A DNA stretch of 64,000 bases from Sphingopyxis sp. BE259 (GTDB lineage: Bacteria; Pseudomonadota; Alphaproteobacteria; Sphingomonadales; Sphingomonadaceae): NCBI RefSeq assembly GCF_031457495.1, contig NZ_JAVDWM010000001.1, positions 2,468,001-2,532,000 of the forward strand. The letters run 5' to 3'. The translations under genes and the position numbers were made by a program. Of the stretch, positions 17,406 through 27,020 are shown in pieces. The notes under the pieces are model-generated. The model was not told where the DNA came from. It searched no databases and saw only the letters and a program-made list of their open reading frames with translations. How positions within the stretch are numbered: position 1 is the stretch's first letter; each line of letters opens with the position of its first letter.

Positions 17406-18401
17406 ATGGATTTCACCAATCATGTATTCACCACAATGTTCGAGGCGCTGGACAATGCGCTGGCGGCCATCGTGGGCAAATATGCGGCCGTGATCGGCGT
17501 CGTTAGCCCTGCTCTGCGCATCGGGATCGTGATCTATATTTCTCTGCTGGGCTACGCGATCATGCGCGGGGCGGTGCAATATCCGTTCCGCGAATATACC
17601 TATCGCGGTTGCCAGCTCGCTGTTCTCTATTTTGCCGTGACATCGCTCTACGGCACCCAGATTGGCATGTTTGCGCTGGGTGGCTTGCCCGGCCAGTTCG
17701 CAAACGCGCTGGGCGGTGCGGACGTTGGTGGTCTTGGCGGTTTTTATGACAAGCTGGCAGGCACCGGCTTTGAAACTGCCAACACAATGCGCAAGATCGC
17801 CGCTAATTATCAGGATTCCCAGGGTGCGCTCCCCGATATCGGCTATGCCGTCTTTGCGGGCTTTCTGGTGGTCATTGTCATCATCGCCACGCTGCTGTGC
17901 GCGGCCATCGGCTTCGTCATCAGTGCGTTCGGCTTGTTTGCGCTCGGGCTTCTCTCGGTTGTCGGTCCGCTTTTTGTGGCCGCCCTGCTGTTCGAGTCCA
18001 CGCGCGGATATTTCTTTGCCTGGCTCGGGGCATGCATCAACTATCTGATGCTGATCGTTTTCGCGCTCGTGCTGACACTGTTTCTGACCCAAACGGGCGA
18101 GACGATCATCGCCACCATCTCGGAAAATGACGACATCGGCATGGCCGCGATCAAGGCGCTGGCTTTTTACGCGCTCGGCTTCTTCTTTTTCCTCCAGATT
18201 CCATCGCTCGCCGCTTCGCTCGGCGGCGGCGGCCCTGCCCTTGCCAACCAGTTTGCGTCCGCAATCGCAGCGGCAGGCGGGTTCGTCGTTGGGCGCGGCG
18301 CAACCGGCGCTCAGGCCACCAGCCGAGCCATCGAGCGGGGCTTCGCGCGCGGCATAGCGCGGATGCGGACATCTGGATCAATCAGTCGCGGCGCAGCATA
18401 A
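17406..18401 (+). CDS. virB6: VirB6-like multi-spanning channel protein
   Basis: 331 residues with several membrane helices (for example IGIVIYISLLGYAIMRG, FVISAFGLFALGLLSVVG, YLMLIVFALVLTLFLTQ) and a Gly/Ala-rich tail. Matches the TrbL/VirB6 family, which forms part of the inner-membrane pore and contacts DNA in transit. It starts 28 bases after the EexN-like gene. Confidence 0.88.
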   Translation: MDFTNHVFTTMFEALDNALAAIVGKYAAVIGVVSPALRIGIVIYISLLGYAIMRGAVQYPFREYTYRGCQLAVLYFAVTSLYGTQIGMFALGGLPGQFANALGGADVGGLGGFYDKLAGTGFETANTMRKIAANYQDSQGALPDIGYAVFAGFLVVIVIIATLLCAAIGFVISAFGLFALGLLSVVGPLFVAALLFESTRGYFFAWLGACINYLMLIVFALVLTLFLTQTGETIIATISENDDIGMAAIKALAFYALGFFFFLQIPSLAASLGGGGPALANQFASAIAAAGGFVVGRGATGAQATSRAIERGFARGIARMRTSGSISRGAA

Positions 18402-18413
18402 AAGGATTGGATC

Positions 18414-18734
18414 ATGCGTAAGCATATGATGAGTATATTGGTTGCGCTGGCACTCATTGCACCAGTCGAGGCCATCAGCGCTGCCTCGAAATCGCCAAAA
18501 CTTGCCAAATGTAGCGGTAAGCAGCGCCGCCCGGCCAACCCCAATGGTACGATCCTGCCAACGGTCGATCCCCTCGCAGGAACATCAACCCCAGCCTACC
18601 AGACGCCAGACCAGGAAGAGGGACGCAAAGGCGTTGACGTATTTCCCGAGCCCGCACAGCCCGACGCCAAACCCGGCCCGCAGGTCCCGCCCATCAGCAG
18701 CGCAACGCCAACTACCTCCTATCGGAGTTGCTGA
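18414..18734 (+). CDS. VirB7-position small secreted protein
   Basis: 106 residues with a signal peptide and a Pro-rich, low-complexity body (LPTVDPLAGTSTPAYQTPDQEEGRKGVDVFPEP) ending SYRSC. It holds the operon place of VirB7 but lacks a proper lipobox, so I do not call it a lipoprotein. The two cysteines (C33 and the last residue) might pair with VirB9. Role inferred from position. Confidence 0.55.
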   Translation: MRKHMMSILVALALIAPVEAISAASKSPKLAKCSGKQRRPANPNGTILPTVDPLAGTSTPAYQTPDQEEGRKGVDVFPEPAQPDAKPGPQVPPISSATPTTSYRSC

Positions 18735-18739
18735 GCATC

Positions 18740-19426
18740 ATGGCTGGCGGCGTTACAGACAGGCAGGATCTCAAGGCCTATTTTTCAGAGGCCGCGAGCT
18801 GGGACCATGACCGGCTAATAGCCGCTAACCGCTCGAAACGGCTGGCGTGGATCATCGCGGGCATGGCCGGCAGTCTTGCAGTCACAGCGGTTGCGGCCGT
18901 GGCCATGCTCACGCCGCTCAAGACCGTCGCGCCCTATGTTATCACCGTCGACAAGGCCACCGGCGCGAGCGAGATCGCTGCGCCACTGACCGGCGACCGG
19001 CAGATCACCTATAATGAGGCGGTCGCCAAATATTTTCTCGCCGATTATGTCCGCAATCGCGAGGGATGGATTCCTCAGGCCCGCCGGGAGTTTTTCGAAG
19101 GCGTGCTGGCGATGTCGTCGCGTGACGAACAGGCGCGCTGGACGGCGTTCTACGCCAAGGGCAATCCCCAATCGCCTCAAAGCGTTTTCACCGATCTAGA
19201 TACGGTGTTTATCGCCATAAAGTCGGTGACCTTCGTGTCAAAGAACGTCGCGCAAATCCGCTTCACCAAGACACTCCAGCGCGGCGCGTCGACGATCGAC
19301 ACACCGGCGATCGCGACCATGACTTACGACACCACCGACACCCCAACCACCGAACAGCAACGGTTCAAAAACCCGCTGGGGCTGGAAGTCCAAAGCTACC
19401 GCGCCGATCTGGAGGTGACGCAATGA
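18740..19426 (+). CDS. virB8: VirB8-like assembly factor
   Basis: 228 residues from ATG 18740. A short cytoplasmic tail, one membrane helix (LAWIIAGMAGSLAVTAVAAVAML) and a periplasmic domain (VAPYVITVDKATGASEIAAPL ... ITYNEAVAKYFLADYVRNREGW) match VirB8. It bridges inner- and outer-membrane parts. The TTG at 18728 is unlikely because it touches the GGAG site. Overlaps virB9 by 4 bases. Confidence 0.9.
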   Translation: MAGGVTDRQDLKAYFSEAASWDHDRLIAANRSKRLAWIIAGMAGSLAVTAVAAVAMLTPLKTVAPYVITVDKATGASEIAAPLTGDRQITYNEAVAKYFLADYVRNREGWIPQARREFFEGVLAMSSRDEQARWTAFYAKGNPQSPQSVFTDLDTVFIAIKSVTFVSKNVAQIRFTKTLQRGASTIDTPAIATMTYDTTDTPTTEQQRFKNPLGLEVQSYRADLEVTQ

Positions 19427-20289
19427 AACCAGAACACGGCATCATTGCCATCGCCCTGATGTTCTCCGCCAGCGCCGCAGGTGCCAGCGAGACGCCGCAT
19501 CCTACCGCGCAGGACAGCAGAATCCGCGAAGCGATCTATAGCGACGCCGAAGTTTACCGCATTGTCGGCGCGTTCCGCTCGGCAACACAGATCGTCTTTT
19601 CAGCGGGCGAACGGGTCGAGCATGTCGCGCTCGGCGACAGCGTGTCGTGGGAGGTGGCGCCAGCTGAACATTCGCTGTTTATCAAACCACGCGAACTGGC
19701 CGGAGCGACCAATCTGATCGTGATCACGCGTTCCGACGTCGGAAGCCGCAGCTACACATTCGAACTGTCGGCGCGGCGCGGGAGCATCGGAGCGCGGTCC
19801 GCCGACACATTCTTCAAGGTCGTGTTTCGCTATCCGCGCGAGGAAGCCGCCGCAGCACAAGCGGCGGCGGCGCAAGCCGCATACGCGCGAGCCACGGCCC
19901 TTCAATCGGGCGCGATCCGCTCGGCCCTCGACCTCGCGGTCCTCGAAGGCAAGCGTAACCTCCAATATAGTGTGCAGGGATCATCCGCGATTCAACCGTC
20001 CGAAATTACCGACAATGGCCAGTTCACTGCGCTGCGCTTTCCGAACCAGCGCGAGCTGCCTGCGTTCTTCGCCGTCAATCCCGATGGCGGCGAAAGCATC
20101 GTCCCGTTCGATGTCCGCGACGAATTTGTCGTGATCCACGGCGTGTTTGCCCAGCTCCGTTTGCGGCGCGGCAAAGAGGTGCTGTGCGTCTTCAACGAGG
20201 CTCCGGATTTCTACGGGCGCGATCCCAAGACCGGCACCGCGTCCAGCATCGTCGAGCGCACATCTGGTCCCGATGGGGAGACGAAATGA
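19423..20289 (+). CDS. virB9: VirB9-like outer-membrane core protein
   Basis: 288 residues with a signal peptide (SASAAGASE), an N-terminal domain (VYRIVGAFRSATQIVFSAGERVEHVALGDSVSWEVAP) and a C-terminal beta domain (PAFFAVNPDGGESIVPFDVRDEFVVIHGVFAQLRLRRGKEVLCVFNE). Matches the CagX/VirB9 family, which forms the outer-membrane core with VirB7 and VirB10. Stop overlaps the virB10 start. Confidence 0.9.
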   Translation: MKPEHGIIAIALMFSASAAGASETPHPTAQDSRIREAIYSDAEVYRIVGAFRSATQIVFSAGERVEHVALGDSVSWEVAPAEHSLFIKPRELAGATNLIVITRSDVGSRSYTFELSARRGSIGARSADTFFKVVFRYPREEAAAAQAAAAQAAYARATALQSGAIRSALDLAVLEGKRNLQYSVQGSSAIQPSEITDNGQFTALRFPNQRELPAFFAVNPDGGESIVPFDVRDEFVVIHGVFAQLRLRRGKEVLCVFNEAPDFYGRDPKTGTASSIVERTSGPDGETK

Positions 20290-21479
20290 TGGCCGACACA
20301 GTTGACCCGGAACGCGCCTCAGACCGAGGCGCCAATTGCCCCGCCGTCGATCAAACACCCGATCCCGACGAGATTGATCGCACCCCCGCCTCCGAACGCG
20401 GCAGCAAAATGCCGTCGATCTCCGGCACCACGATGGACCCAAAAAAGATGATCGGCCTGGCCGCCGCCGCAGGCGCCGTCATGTTCACGGTCCTGGCGCT
20501 GGGAACCGGACTGACGGGCAATACGGCTCTGCCACCCGTCAAACCCAAACCCGCGCTCGAGCCCGCGCAATATGACCCGGCAACGGTTATCGCACCGACC
20601 CTGGCTGGGGCAGCAACCGACCCCGACGCCCCCATTTCCCTTGGAGAACCGGCCGTGCCCGCCATCGGCCCGCAACAAGGTTCGCCAGCAGCACTGCAAC
20701 AGCCGCGCCAGCAATCTCCGGCCGAAGCCCTCCGCGAAGCCACGCGTCGGTCATCGCTGATCGCCTATGGCGGGGAACGCGAGAGTGCGGGTGGAAGCGT
20801 TCGTTACGGCGACCATGGGACTACGGCTAATCCCGGTCACGCGGCATCCCCCGAGCCCACCAATCTCGACAGACTTCGGCGTGGCTCGGTCATCGGACAG
20901 GCGCAGGCTCGCGCGCTTCCCGACCGCAATTTCCTGATTACGGCGGGAAGCTTCATTCCGTGTGTGTTGCAGACCGCAATGGATTCAAGCCAGCCGGGCT
21001 ATGTGAGCTGTATTCTTCCGCGCAATATCTATTCGGACAATGGCAGGGTCGTGCTGATGGAAAAAGGCACGAAGATCTTTGGCGAATATCAGGGTGGCCT
21101 CAACCGCGGGCAATACCGGCTGTTCGTCCTGTGGACGCGTGCCGTCACGCCGCGCGGGATTGCGATCGATGTCGGATCGCCCGCAACTGATGCGCTCGGG
21201 CGCGGCGGCGTGGATGGCCGGGTCAACAATTTCTTCTGGCAGCGTTTTGGCACAGCCCTGCTGTTCAGCCTTGTCGAAGATGCGGCGACCGTCGGGTCGG
21301 AAGCCGTTGGCAATAACGGCTCGAACACCACGCGCGTCCCCTCCGATGCGGCATCGACTGTCTTGCAGCAAAATGCCGAGATCAAGCCAGTGCTGCGCAA
21401 GAATCAGGGCGAGGATGTCGGGATCACGGTGGCGCAGGATTTCGACTTCTCGACCGTTTACGGCCTCGCGCTGAAATAA
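20286..21479 (+). CDS. virB10: VirB10-like energy-transducing core protein
   Basis: 397 residues from ATG 20286, which overlaps the virB9 stop. Cytoplasmic tail, one membrane helix near 55-78 (KKMIGLAAAAGAVMFTVLALGTG), a Pro-rich periplasmic linker, then the conserved barrel domain (ITAGSFIPCVLQTAMDSSQPGYVSCILPRNIYSDNGRVVLMEKGTKIFGEY). It spans both membranes. The stop shares one base with the virB11 start. Confidence 0.92.
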   Translation: MMADTVDPERASDRGANCPAVDQTPDPDEIDRTPASERGSKMPSISGTTMDPKKMIGLAAAAGAVMFTVLALGTGLTGNTALPPVKPKPALEPAQYDPATVIAPTLAGAATDPDAPISLGEPAVPAIGPQQGSPAALQQPRQQSPAEALREATRRSSLIAYGGERESAGGSVRYGDHGTTANPGHAASPEPTNLDRLRRGSVIGQAQARALPDRNFLITAGSFIPCVLQTAMDSSQPGYVSCILPRNIYSDNGRVVLMEKGTKIFGEYQGGLNRGQYRLFVLWTRAVTPRGIAIDVGSPATDALGRGGVDGRVNNFFWQRFGTALLFSLVEDAATVGSEAVGNNGSNTTRVPSDAASTVLQQNAEIKPVLRKNQGEDVGITVAQDFDFSTVYGLALK

Positions 21480-22489
21480 TGGCCGCACCGGGCAAAAACA
21501 CCGCTGTCCTCGACAGCGTGACGGCACCCTTACGCAGATATCTCGATGACGCGAGCGTCACCGAACTGGTCATCAATTTGCCCGGCGAGGTCGGGATTGA
21601 ACGACGCGGGCGCTGGACTTGGGAAAGCGAACCCTCACTCGATTTCAAGACACTCATGGCGCTCGCGACTGCCGCCGCCGCCTTTACCTCGCAGGATGTC
21701 ACCCGCGAAAACCCCATCGTCTCGACGATCTTCCCGACTGGCGAGCGCGTGCAAATCGTCGTGCCACCCGTCGTGCCGGACGAAACGGTCTCGATCACTG
21801 TGCGCAAGCCATCGACCGTGACAATGACACTCGCCGATTTCGAGGCGGCTGGCCTTTTCAGGGACACGCGAATCTCGGAAAAGAAAGTAACTCCGCAGGA
21901 ATTGGAGTTGCTCGCACTTCTGCAATCAGGCCGTCATGTCGAATTCTTCGACCGAGCGGTGAAGGCCAGGCTCAATATTCTCATTTCGGGGGCAACAGGA
22001 TCAGGCAAGACTACGCTGTCGAAGGGCCTGATCCAGTTGATCCCGCCCGACGAGCGGTTGCTGACGATCGAGGACACGCGCGAACTGATCGTCGGTCAAA
22101 AAAACGTCGTCCACATGCTCTATGCCAAGGACGGCCAGGGCACTGCCAATGTCACTGCCAAACATCTGCTCGAAAGCGCGCTCAGGATGCGGCCCGATCG
22201 TATCCTGCTCCAGGAACTGCGCGACGGGACTGCCTTTTTCTATTTGCGCAACGTCAATTCCGGCCATCCCGGCTCAATCACCACCATCCATGCCGATTCC
22301 GCCGAATTAGCGTTCGAGCAACTCACGCTTTTGGTGAAGGAAAGCGAAGGCGGTTCCGATCTGGCCCGCGGCGATATTCGCGCGCTGCTCAAGATGCTGG
22401 TCGATGTCGTAGTGCAAACCAAAAAGACCGATGGCGAATTTCGGGTGACGGAGATCTATTATGACCCGGAAGGCAGGTACGCCGCCTAA
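21479..22489 (+). CDS. virB11: VirB11-like hexameric ATPase
   Basis: 336 residues. N-terminal domain (LDDASVTELVINLPGEVGIERRGRW) and RecA-like domain with Walker A SGATGSGKTT near 169-178, then LLTIEDTRELI and GHPGSITTIHADS. Belongs to the secretion ATPase family that switches the channel between pilus building and DNA export. Starts at the last base of virB10 and overlaps virD4 by 29 bases. Confidence 0.93.
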   Translation: MAAPGKNTAVLDSVTAPLRRYLDDASVTELVINLPGEVGIERRGRWTWESEPSLDFKTLMALATAAAAFTSQDVTRENPIVSTIFPTGERVQIVVPPVVPDETVSITVRKPSTVTMTLADFEAAGLFRDTRISEKKVTPQELELLALLQSGRHVEFFDRAVKARLNILISGATGSGKTTLSKGLIQLIPPDERLLTIEDTRELIVGQKNVVHMLYAKDGQGTANVTAKHLLESALRMRPDRILLQELRDGTAFFYLRNVNSGHPGSITTIHADSAELAFEQLTLLVKESEGGSDLARGDIRALLKMLVDVVVQTKKTDGEFRVTEIYYDPEGRYAA

Positions 22490-24299
22490 CGGCGGGACGG
22501 CTAGATTGCTGGTCGGCATTCCGCTCGGCGTGCTGATCGCGCTCGCCATCGCCACCATGATCGGCTGGCTGGTCCTCGGCCTGCCCGTCGCCGCCTATGA
22601 TCCCCTCAAAATGCCGCAGTTCGTCTGGTATTATCGCGGCGACCCGCGCGTTGTCCGCGCGATGGCAGGCGGGCTGCTCGGCGGCGGCCTGCTCCTGGGC
22701 GGCCTGATCTATGCGCTTTGGGCGCGCGGCGCACCGCTGCATGGAGCCGCGCGCTTCGCCCGCGAAAGCGAGATCAAGCGCCACGGATTTCGCGCAAGCT
22801 CTGGAATCGTCCTTGGCCGCAAGCGCGGACGGTTCCTGACCTTTGGTGGCAGCGAGCATGTCATTGTCGAAGCCCCGACCCGCTCGGGCAAAGGCGTCGG
22901 CATCGTCATTCCGAACCTCCTGACCTGGGCTGGCTCGGTTGTCGTCCTCGATGTGAAACGCGAGAATTACGACGCGAGCGCGGGCTTTCGCGCCCATTAC
23001 GGGCAGGCCGTTTATCTGTTCAATCCGACCGACCGCGAAGGCCGCACCGCCCGTTACAATCCGCTGGCCTATATCGACCGCCACGACGCGGATGATGTCA
23101 TCATCGAATTGCAAAAGATCGCAACGATGCTGTTCGTTGCGCCCGAACAGGGCGAAGCCTTTTGGGCCAATGGTGCCCGCACCGGATTTGCAGGCGTTGG
23201 TGCCTGGCTCGTGGAAACTAGCAACGAACCGCTGACGATGGGTGCGATCTATCGCCATCTGACGACAAGCGATCCGCGCGTCTTTTTCAAAAAGGAACTC
23301 GCCAATCCCGGACTGAACCTCTCGGTAGGCTGTCGGACGGCGCTCGCTGATTTCGCCGGCGGCTCGGACAACAGCTTTGCCGACATCAAGAAGACGATCA
23401 CCAACGTCCTCGGCCTTTGGCTCAACCCGCTAGTCGATGCCGCGACAGCGGCAAGCGACTTTGATTTTCGCCAGCTCCGCAAGCGCCCCATGTCGATCTA
23501 TCTCGGCGTGTCGCCTGATGAACTCGACAGGATCGCGCCGCTCTACAATCTCCTGTTCCAGCAGCTCATCGACCTCAATGTGCGCGAATTGCCCGACGAA
23601 AACACACCCGTGCCGGTGCTGGTCATTCTTGATGAATTTGCCCGGCTCGGTCGGGCCTCGGTCATTGCGAGCGCCTTCTCCTATGTCGCGGGCTACGGAA
23701 TCAGGCTCTTGCCCGTCATCCAGTCACGCTCGCAATTGCGCGGCGTTTACGGCGAGCATGTCGCCGATGAAATCGTCGCCAATTGCGGTGTCGAAGTCGC
23801 ATTCACGCCCAAGGAGCTTCGCGTCGCCAACCACCTGTCCGAGAGGCTCGGCTATGCCGGACAGGATAGCGTCACCAGGTCGCTCACGATCAATGGTCTC
23901 CTCGCCAATCGGTCAAAATCCATCGCGGAACAGCGCCGCGCTCTGTTGTTGCCGCAGGAACTCATGCAGTTTCCAACCGATAGGCTGATCCTCCTGCGCG
24001 GCGGCATTCCGCCTATCGTCGGCACGAAGATTGCCTATTTCAGCAACCGCTTTTTCAAAAAGCGCACGTTTCCAGCGCCGGAAGTGCCAGCCGCACCGAA
24101 GCGAACTCCTGGCACCGCGCTGCCCGCGCTGTTCCGCGACATGATCGCCGAAGAGGCTGCCGGGCACGAGACCCGGCCTATGTCACAGGATGATGTCCTC
24201 ACCGAAGATTGCCCGAGCTTCTTCGCCGACATGCTGACGCTGGATCACGACGGCAATGTATCTGGGCTTATCGAGGAAGGTGACGAAAATGGCGGATAA
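22461..24299 (+). CDS. virD4: VirD4/TraG-like type IV coupling protein
   Basis: 612 residues. Two N-terminal membrane helices (LVGIPLGVLIALAIATMIGWLVLGL and LLGGGLLLGGLIYALW), Walker A APTRSGKG near 138-145, Walker B VLVILDEFARLG, and the conserved LLPVIQSRSQLRGVYG. It brings the relaxase-DNA complex to the channel. Last core gene of the operon; its stop overlaps the LPD7 gene. Confidence 0.93.
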   Translation: MTRKAGTPPNGGTARLLVGIPLGVLIALAIATMIGWLVLGLPVAAYDPLKMPQFVWYYRGDPRVVRAMAGGLLGGGLLLGGLIYALWARGAPLHGAARFARESEIKRHGFRASSGIVLGRKRGRFLTFGGSEHVIVEAPTRSGKGVGIVIPNLLTWAGSVVVLDVKRENYDASAGFRAHYGQAVYLFNPTDREGRTARYNPLAYIDRHDADDVIIELQKIATMLFVAPEQGEAFWANGARTGFAGVGAWLVETSNEPLTMGAIYRHLTTSDPRVFFKKELANPGLNLSVGCRTALADFAGGSDNSFADIKKTITNVLGLWLNPLVDAATAASDFDFRQLRKRPMSIYLGVSPDELDRIAPLYNLLFQQLIDLNVRELPDENTPVPVLVILDEFARLGRASVIASAFSYVAGYGIRLLPVIQSRSQLRGVYGEHVADEIVANCGVEVAFTPKELRVANHLSERLGYAGQDSVTRSLTINGLLANRSKSIAEQRRALLLPQELMQFPTDRLILLRGGIPPIVGTKIAYFSNRFFKKRTFPAPEVPAAPKRTPGTALPALFRDMIAEEAAGHETRPMSQDDVLTEDCPSFFADMLTLDHDGNVSGLIEEGDENGG

Positions 24300-25074
24300 A
24301 CAGGATGGCGATGCCTCTTCAGGACGCAGCCGCAAGGCAATGCCGAAGCCGGACAAAGCCAAATCGGAGCCGGCGAAGCCGAAGCGCAAAGCCGAAACAC
24401 CCACCCTCACCGACGACCTTACCGGCAAATTCCTGCGTGTCGGCAATGCGCTCTATCGCACTACGGATGATAAAAAGCCGATTGCCCGCCTCGAACCCGA
24501 CCGGCTCAAGACCAGCAAGATCGACGCTCTTCCCGACATTCTGCGGATCGCCAAGGCCAATGGCTGGACGTCGATCAGGATCAATGGCGGCGATACGTTC
24601 AAGAAGGCCGCATTTCTTGCTGCGGCCGCACAAGGGCTGACGGTCGAGAATTACACGCCTTCGAAAGTTGTCCAGGCCGAATCTGACCGCCTGCAAGCCC
24701 GGCTGGCCGAACGCGACAAGCGCCGCGAAGCGAAAACCATCAAAAACAAATTCCGTCGACCGCCCGATGAGACAATCAGCCTCAAAGCTCTGTCGGAACG
24801 GTTCTTGGGCCAGACCCATGAGCAAAATGCCCGCGATCCGGAACTGCGCCGCGCGCAGAGCCTTGTCGCCCAAACTATATCGATCACGCGCGCGAAATAC
24901 CCCGATGATCCGGCCAGGGCATCAAAGGACGTCGAGGCCAAGCGTCACGAGGTGGCTCGCCGCATTGCCAACGGCGACAAGATCGCGGCAATTCAGGTGC
25001 GTAACCAACAGGCGCAGTGCATCCGAGAAGTCACGCAGGATCAGGCATTGAGACGCGAGGGGCGGACGCGCTGA
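24289..25074 (+). CDS. LPD7-domain protein, transfer-associated
   Basis: 261 residues from ATG 24289, overlapping virD4 by 11 bases. A basic linker (KPDKAKSEPAKPKRKAETP) is followed by an LPD7-like domain (LPDILRIAKANGWTSIRINGGDTFKKAAFLAAAAQGLTVENYTPSKVVQAE) and a charged helical tail. LPD7 modules are found attached to relaxases and other polyvalent proteins sent with conjugative DNA. Here it is free-standing and may be a secreted passenger or a relaxase helper; this is inference. Confidence 0.7.
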   Translation: MADKQDGDASSGRSRKAMPKPDKAKSEPAKPKRKAETPTLTDDLTGKFLRVGNALYRTTDDKKPIARLEPDRLKTSKIDALPDILRIAKANGWTSIRINGGDTFKKAAFLAAAAQGLTVENYTPSKVVQAESDRLQARLAERDKRREAKTIKNKFRRPPDETISLKALSERFLGQTHEQNARDPELRRAQSLVAQTISITRAKYPDDPARASKDVEAKRHEVARRIANGDKIAAIQVRNQQAQCIREVTQDQALRREGRTR

Positions 25075-25167
25075 CTTGGGGCCACGGGATCATATTCACA
25101 GTAAACCGAACGAAAAGTCGATATTGGGCGCGACATGGGAAGCGGACATTTCGCCATCGCCGAGCCG

Positions 25168-25428
25168 CTACGACGGATCGGTCGGCGGAAAGCGCAATGT
25201 GGCCGCAATCTGTGCTTCGGCCGTGGTTGCTTCAGCAATGAGCAGGCGCAGCGTCTTTGCGGTGTCTTCCAAAAGCCCGTCACCAAGAGGCCGCTCGCCA
25301 TTGATGAAACGGCGGATGGCTCGCTCGTCTATGGCAAGGCGCCGCGAGAATGCAGTGGTGCCGCCAAAAAGTTGGACGCAATAGGCAAAATGCTCGCGTC
25401 GCTCGTCCACTGAAAATGACGCTACCAT
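25168..25428 (-). CDS. small helix-turn-helix-like protein
   Basis: 86 residues from ATG 25428, which has AAAGGG 6-7 bases upstream; a longer start at 25461 lacks such a site. The middle (QLFGGTTAFSRRLAIDERAIRRFINGERPLGDGLLEDTAKTLRLLI) reads as a Cro/XRE-like helix-turn-helix. It is convergent with the transfer operon, and marks its end. Target unknown. Confidence 0.6.
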   Translation of the reverse strand: MVASFSVDERREHFAYCVQLFGGTTAFSRRLAIDERAIRRFINGERPLGDGLLEDTAKTLRLLIAEATTAEAQIAATLRFPPTDPS

Positions 25429-25670
25429 TGTTTTCCCTTTTTGTTCGCTGCCGGTGGCCATAGGCTATCTGTCGGATGAGGCGCAATCGACCAATTGCGG
25501 GTATTGGAAGTTGCGCTAAGCCGCGCAGGCGCTGGCTACCGCGGAAGTTGGCCGGAAGCGGACTGTCGGGTCTTAAAGGGGTGCAAGCCTGAGCGGTCGT
25601 TCCTCGCTCCCCGCGGACGCCGTCATCTGGTCAGAAAATTGCTTGTCCCCACAGGAGAAGCTCCCGGCTC

Positions 25671-27020
25671 TTACCGAAGACGGCGGCGTGCAATCCCGCG
25701 CTCATGGTCCGAGAAAAGGCTCGACCACTCGGGTCTCAGGACAATGGATTCAATCGCAAGGTCGAGGCGATTGAGCTCAAATAGACGTGCGAAACCATCG
25801 GATGGTGGCCGCGCAAGCAGATGCCTGGCGGTGGCGATCGCACCCAGACGTTCCATCAGATCGAGCATACCAGTGGGCCGATATCCCAGCTTCTCGCACT
25901 CCCTGTAGGTACTGAGAAGCTCTGCTTCGAATTCGCGGGCAAGCCGATGCGGATCGACTCTATTATTTTGCTCGGGTGACGCGACGCCCCCGGTTTTTCC
26001 CTGCTCTGACCCCTCACCCAAAAATATCTGAGCAAGCTGCTCAGCAGACCCAGTCAGCCACTCGACGAGCCTGCCAATTGCTTCAAGTCCCTCCAGGACT
26101 TTGGCCCGCTCCATCTCGAAAGGAAGCGTGGGATCAATGCCAGGCGTGGCTACGTCGATCGCTAGGGACTTGCCGGCAGCTCGCAGTGTGTATCCCGTCC
26201 CGGCCATAATTCCGCTGGCACTGAGCAACGGCAGAAGCTCTGCTTGGCCTGCGAACTGGGCGTTGACGTATTTGGTCGCAACGTTCGAACCGAATTCGTG
26301 CCGGATTACCACAGGAAGGAGGTCTGGGCGTAGGCGGACGGGCTCGAAAATGCGTGTGAGCGCCTTCGGTCCATCGGTAGAAGGCCGAACAATGAGAGGA
26401 AGAATTTCTCCCGCCAGTTCTGCATAGGCTTTCGCGAAATCTCGTTTCGCCTCAATCGTTACGGGGGTCCAGGCGTTCTCAGACCGGCGCCCGCACAAGG
26501 CTTCGAGAAGGTCAATTCTAGCAGTCAGCCGCGCAGTCAGTTCCAGTTCCAGCAAGGGATTTCGCAGACGCTCCTTAAGCGAGGCTACGATATCCTCGAT
26601 CGCAATCTCGCCGTCGAAATGACCGTCATGCACCAGACTGGAAAATTGTGCTTTTGGCGCGACAAGCACGGTCGCTACGGCATGTTCACCAAGCTCAGTT
26701 CGCAGTGCTTGCGCCTCTGCAGCGTAGGCCGCTGCCTGTCCCTCCTGAAAACCTGATCCAACTTTGTTCTCGATGAGGATCGCCGCTTTCAGTGCGCTGT
26801 CATCTGCGAACCACCCGATCCGGACATCAGTCTGCCGTGAATCCTGGGTCCGGGCCGGCGACTTGTGTAGCCGAATCGCAAGATCTTCGGGCGCCGCGAA
26901 TGCTTTACCGGCACGAGCCACGAACCACGCCCGGAATTCGGGCGAAGCATAAAGCTCTTCGACAAGAAAATTGTCGAGATCGCGCTCCCTCATTCCCCTG
27001 TTGAACAATTCGCCAGCCAT
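25671..27020 (-). CDS. PD-(D/E)XK nuclease-superfamily protein
   Basis: 449 residues. The N-terminus (about 11-130) has the nuclease core: ERDLDNFLVEELYASPEFRAWF, then D65 in TDVRIGW, E84-N-K86 in ILIENKVGSGFQEGQ, and Q92/Q95. This matches the PDDEXK family found in standalone defence genes. The far C-terminus (GYRPTGMLDLMERLGAIATARHLLARPPSDGFARLFELNRLDLAIESIVLRPEW) is a conserved helical module that I recognise from other restriction-like proteins. The gene stands alone, divergent from the QueC-like operon. Probably a single-gene defence factor; substrate unknown. Confidence 0.7.
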   Translation of the reverse strand: MAGELFNRGMRERDLDNFLVEELYASPEFRAWFVARAGKAFAAPEDLAIRLHKSPARTQDSRQTDVRIGWFADDSALKAAILIENKVGSGFQEGQAAAYAAEAQALRTELGEHAVATVLVAPKAQFSSLVHDGHFDGEIAIEDIVASLKERLRNPLLELELTARLTARIDLLEALCGRRSENAWTPVTIEAKRDFAKAYAELAGEILPLIVRPSTDGPKALTRIFEPVRLRPDLLPVVIRHEFGSNVATKYVNAQFAGQAELLPLLSASGIMAGTGYTLRAAGKSLAIDVATPGIDPTLPFEMERAKVLEGLEAIGRLVEWLTGSAEQLAQIFLGEGSEQGKTGGVASPEQNNRVDPHRLAREFEAELLSTYRECEKLGYRPTGMLDLMERLGAIATARHLLARPPSDGFARLFELNRLDLAIESIVLRPEWSSLFSDHERGIARRRLR

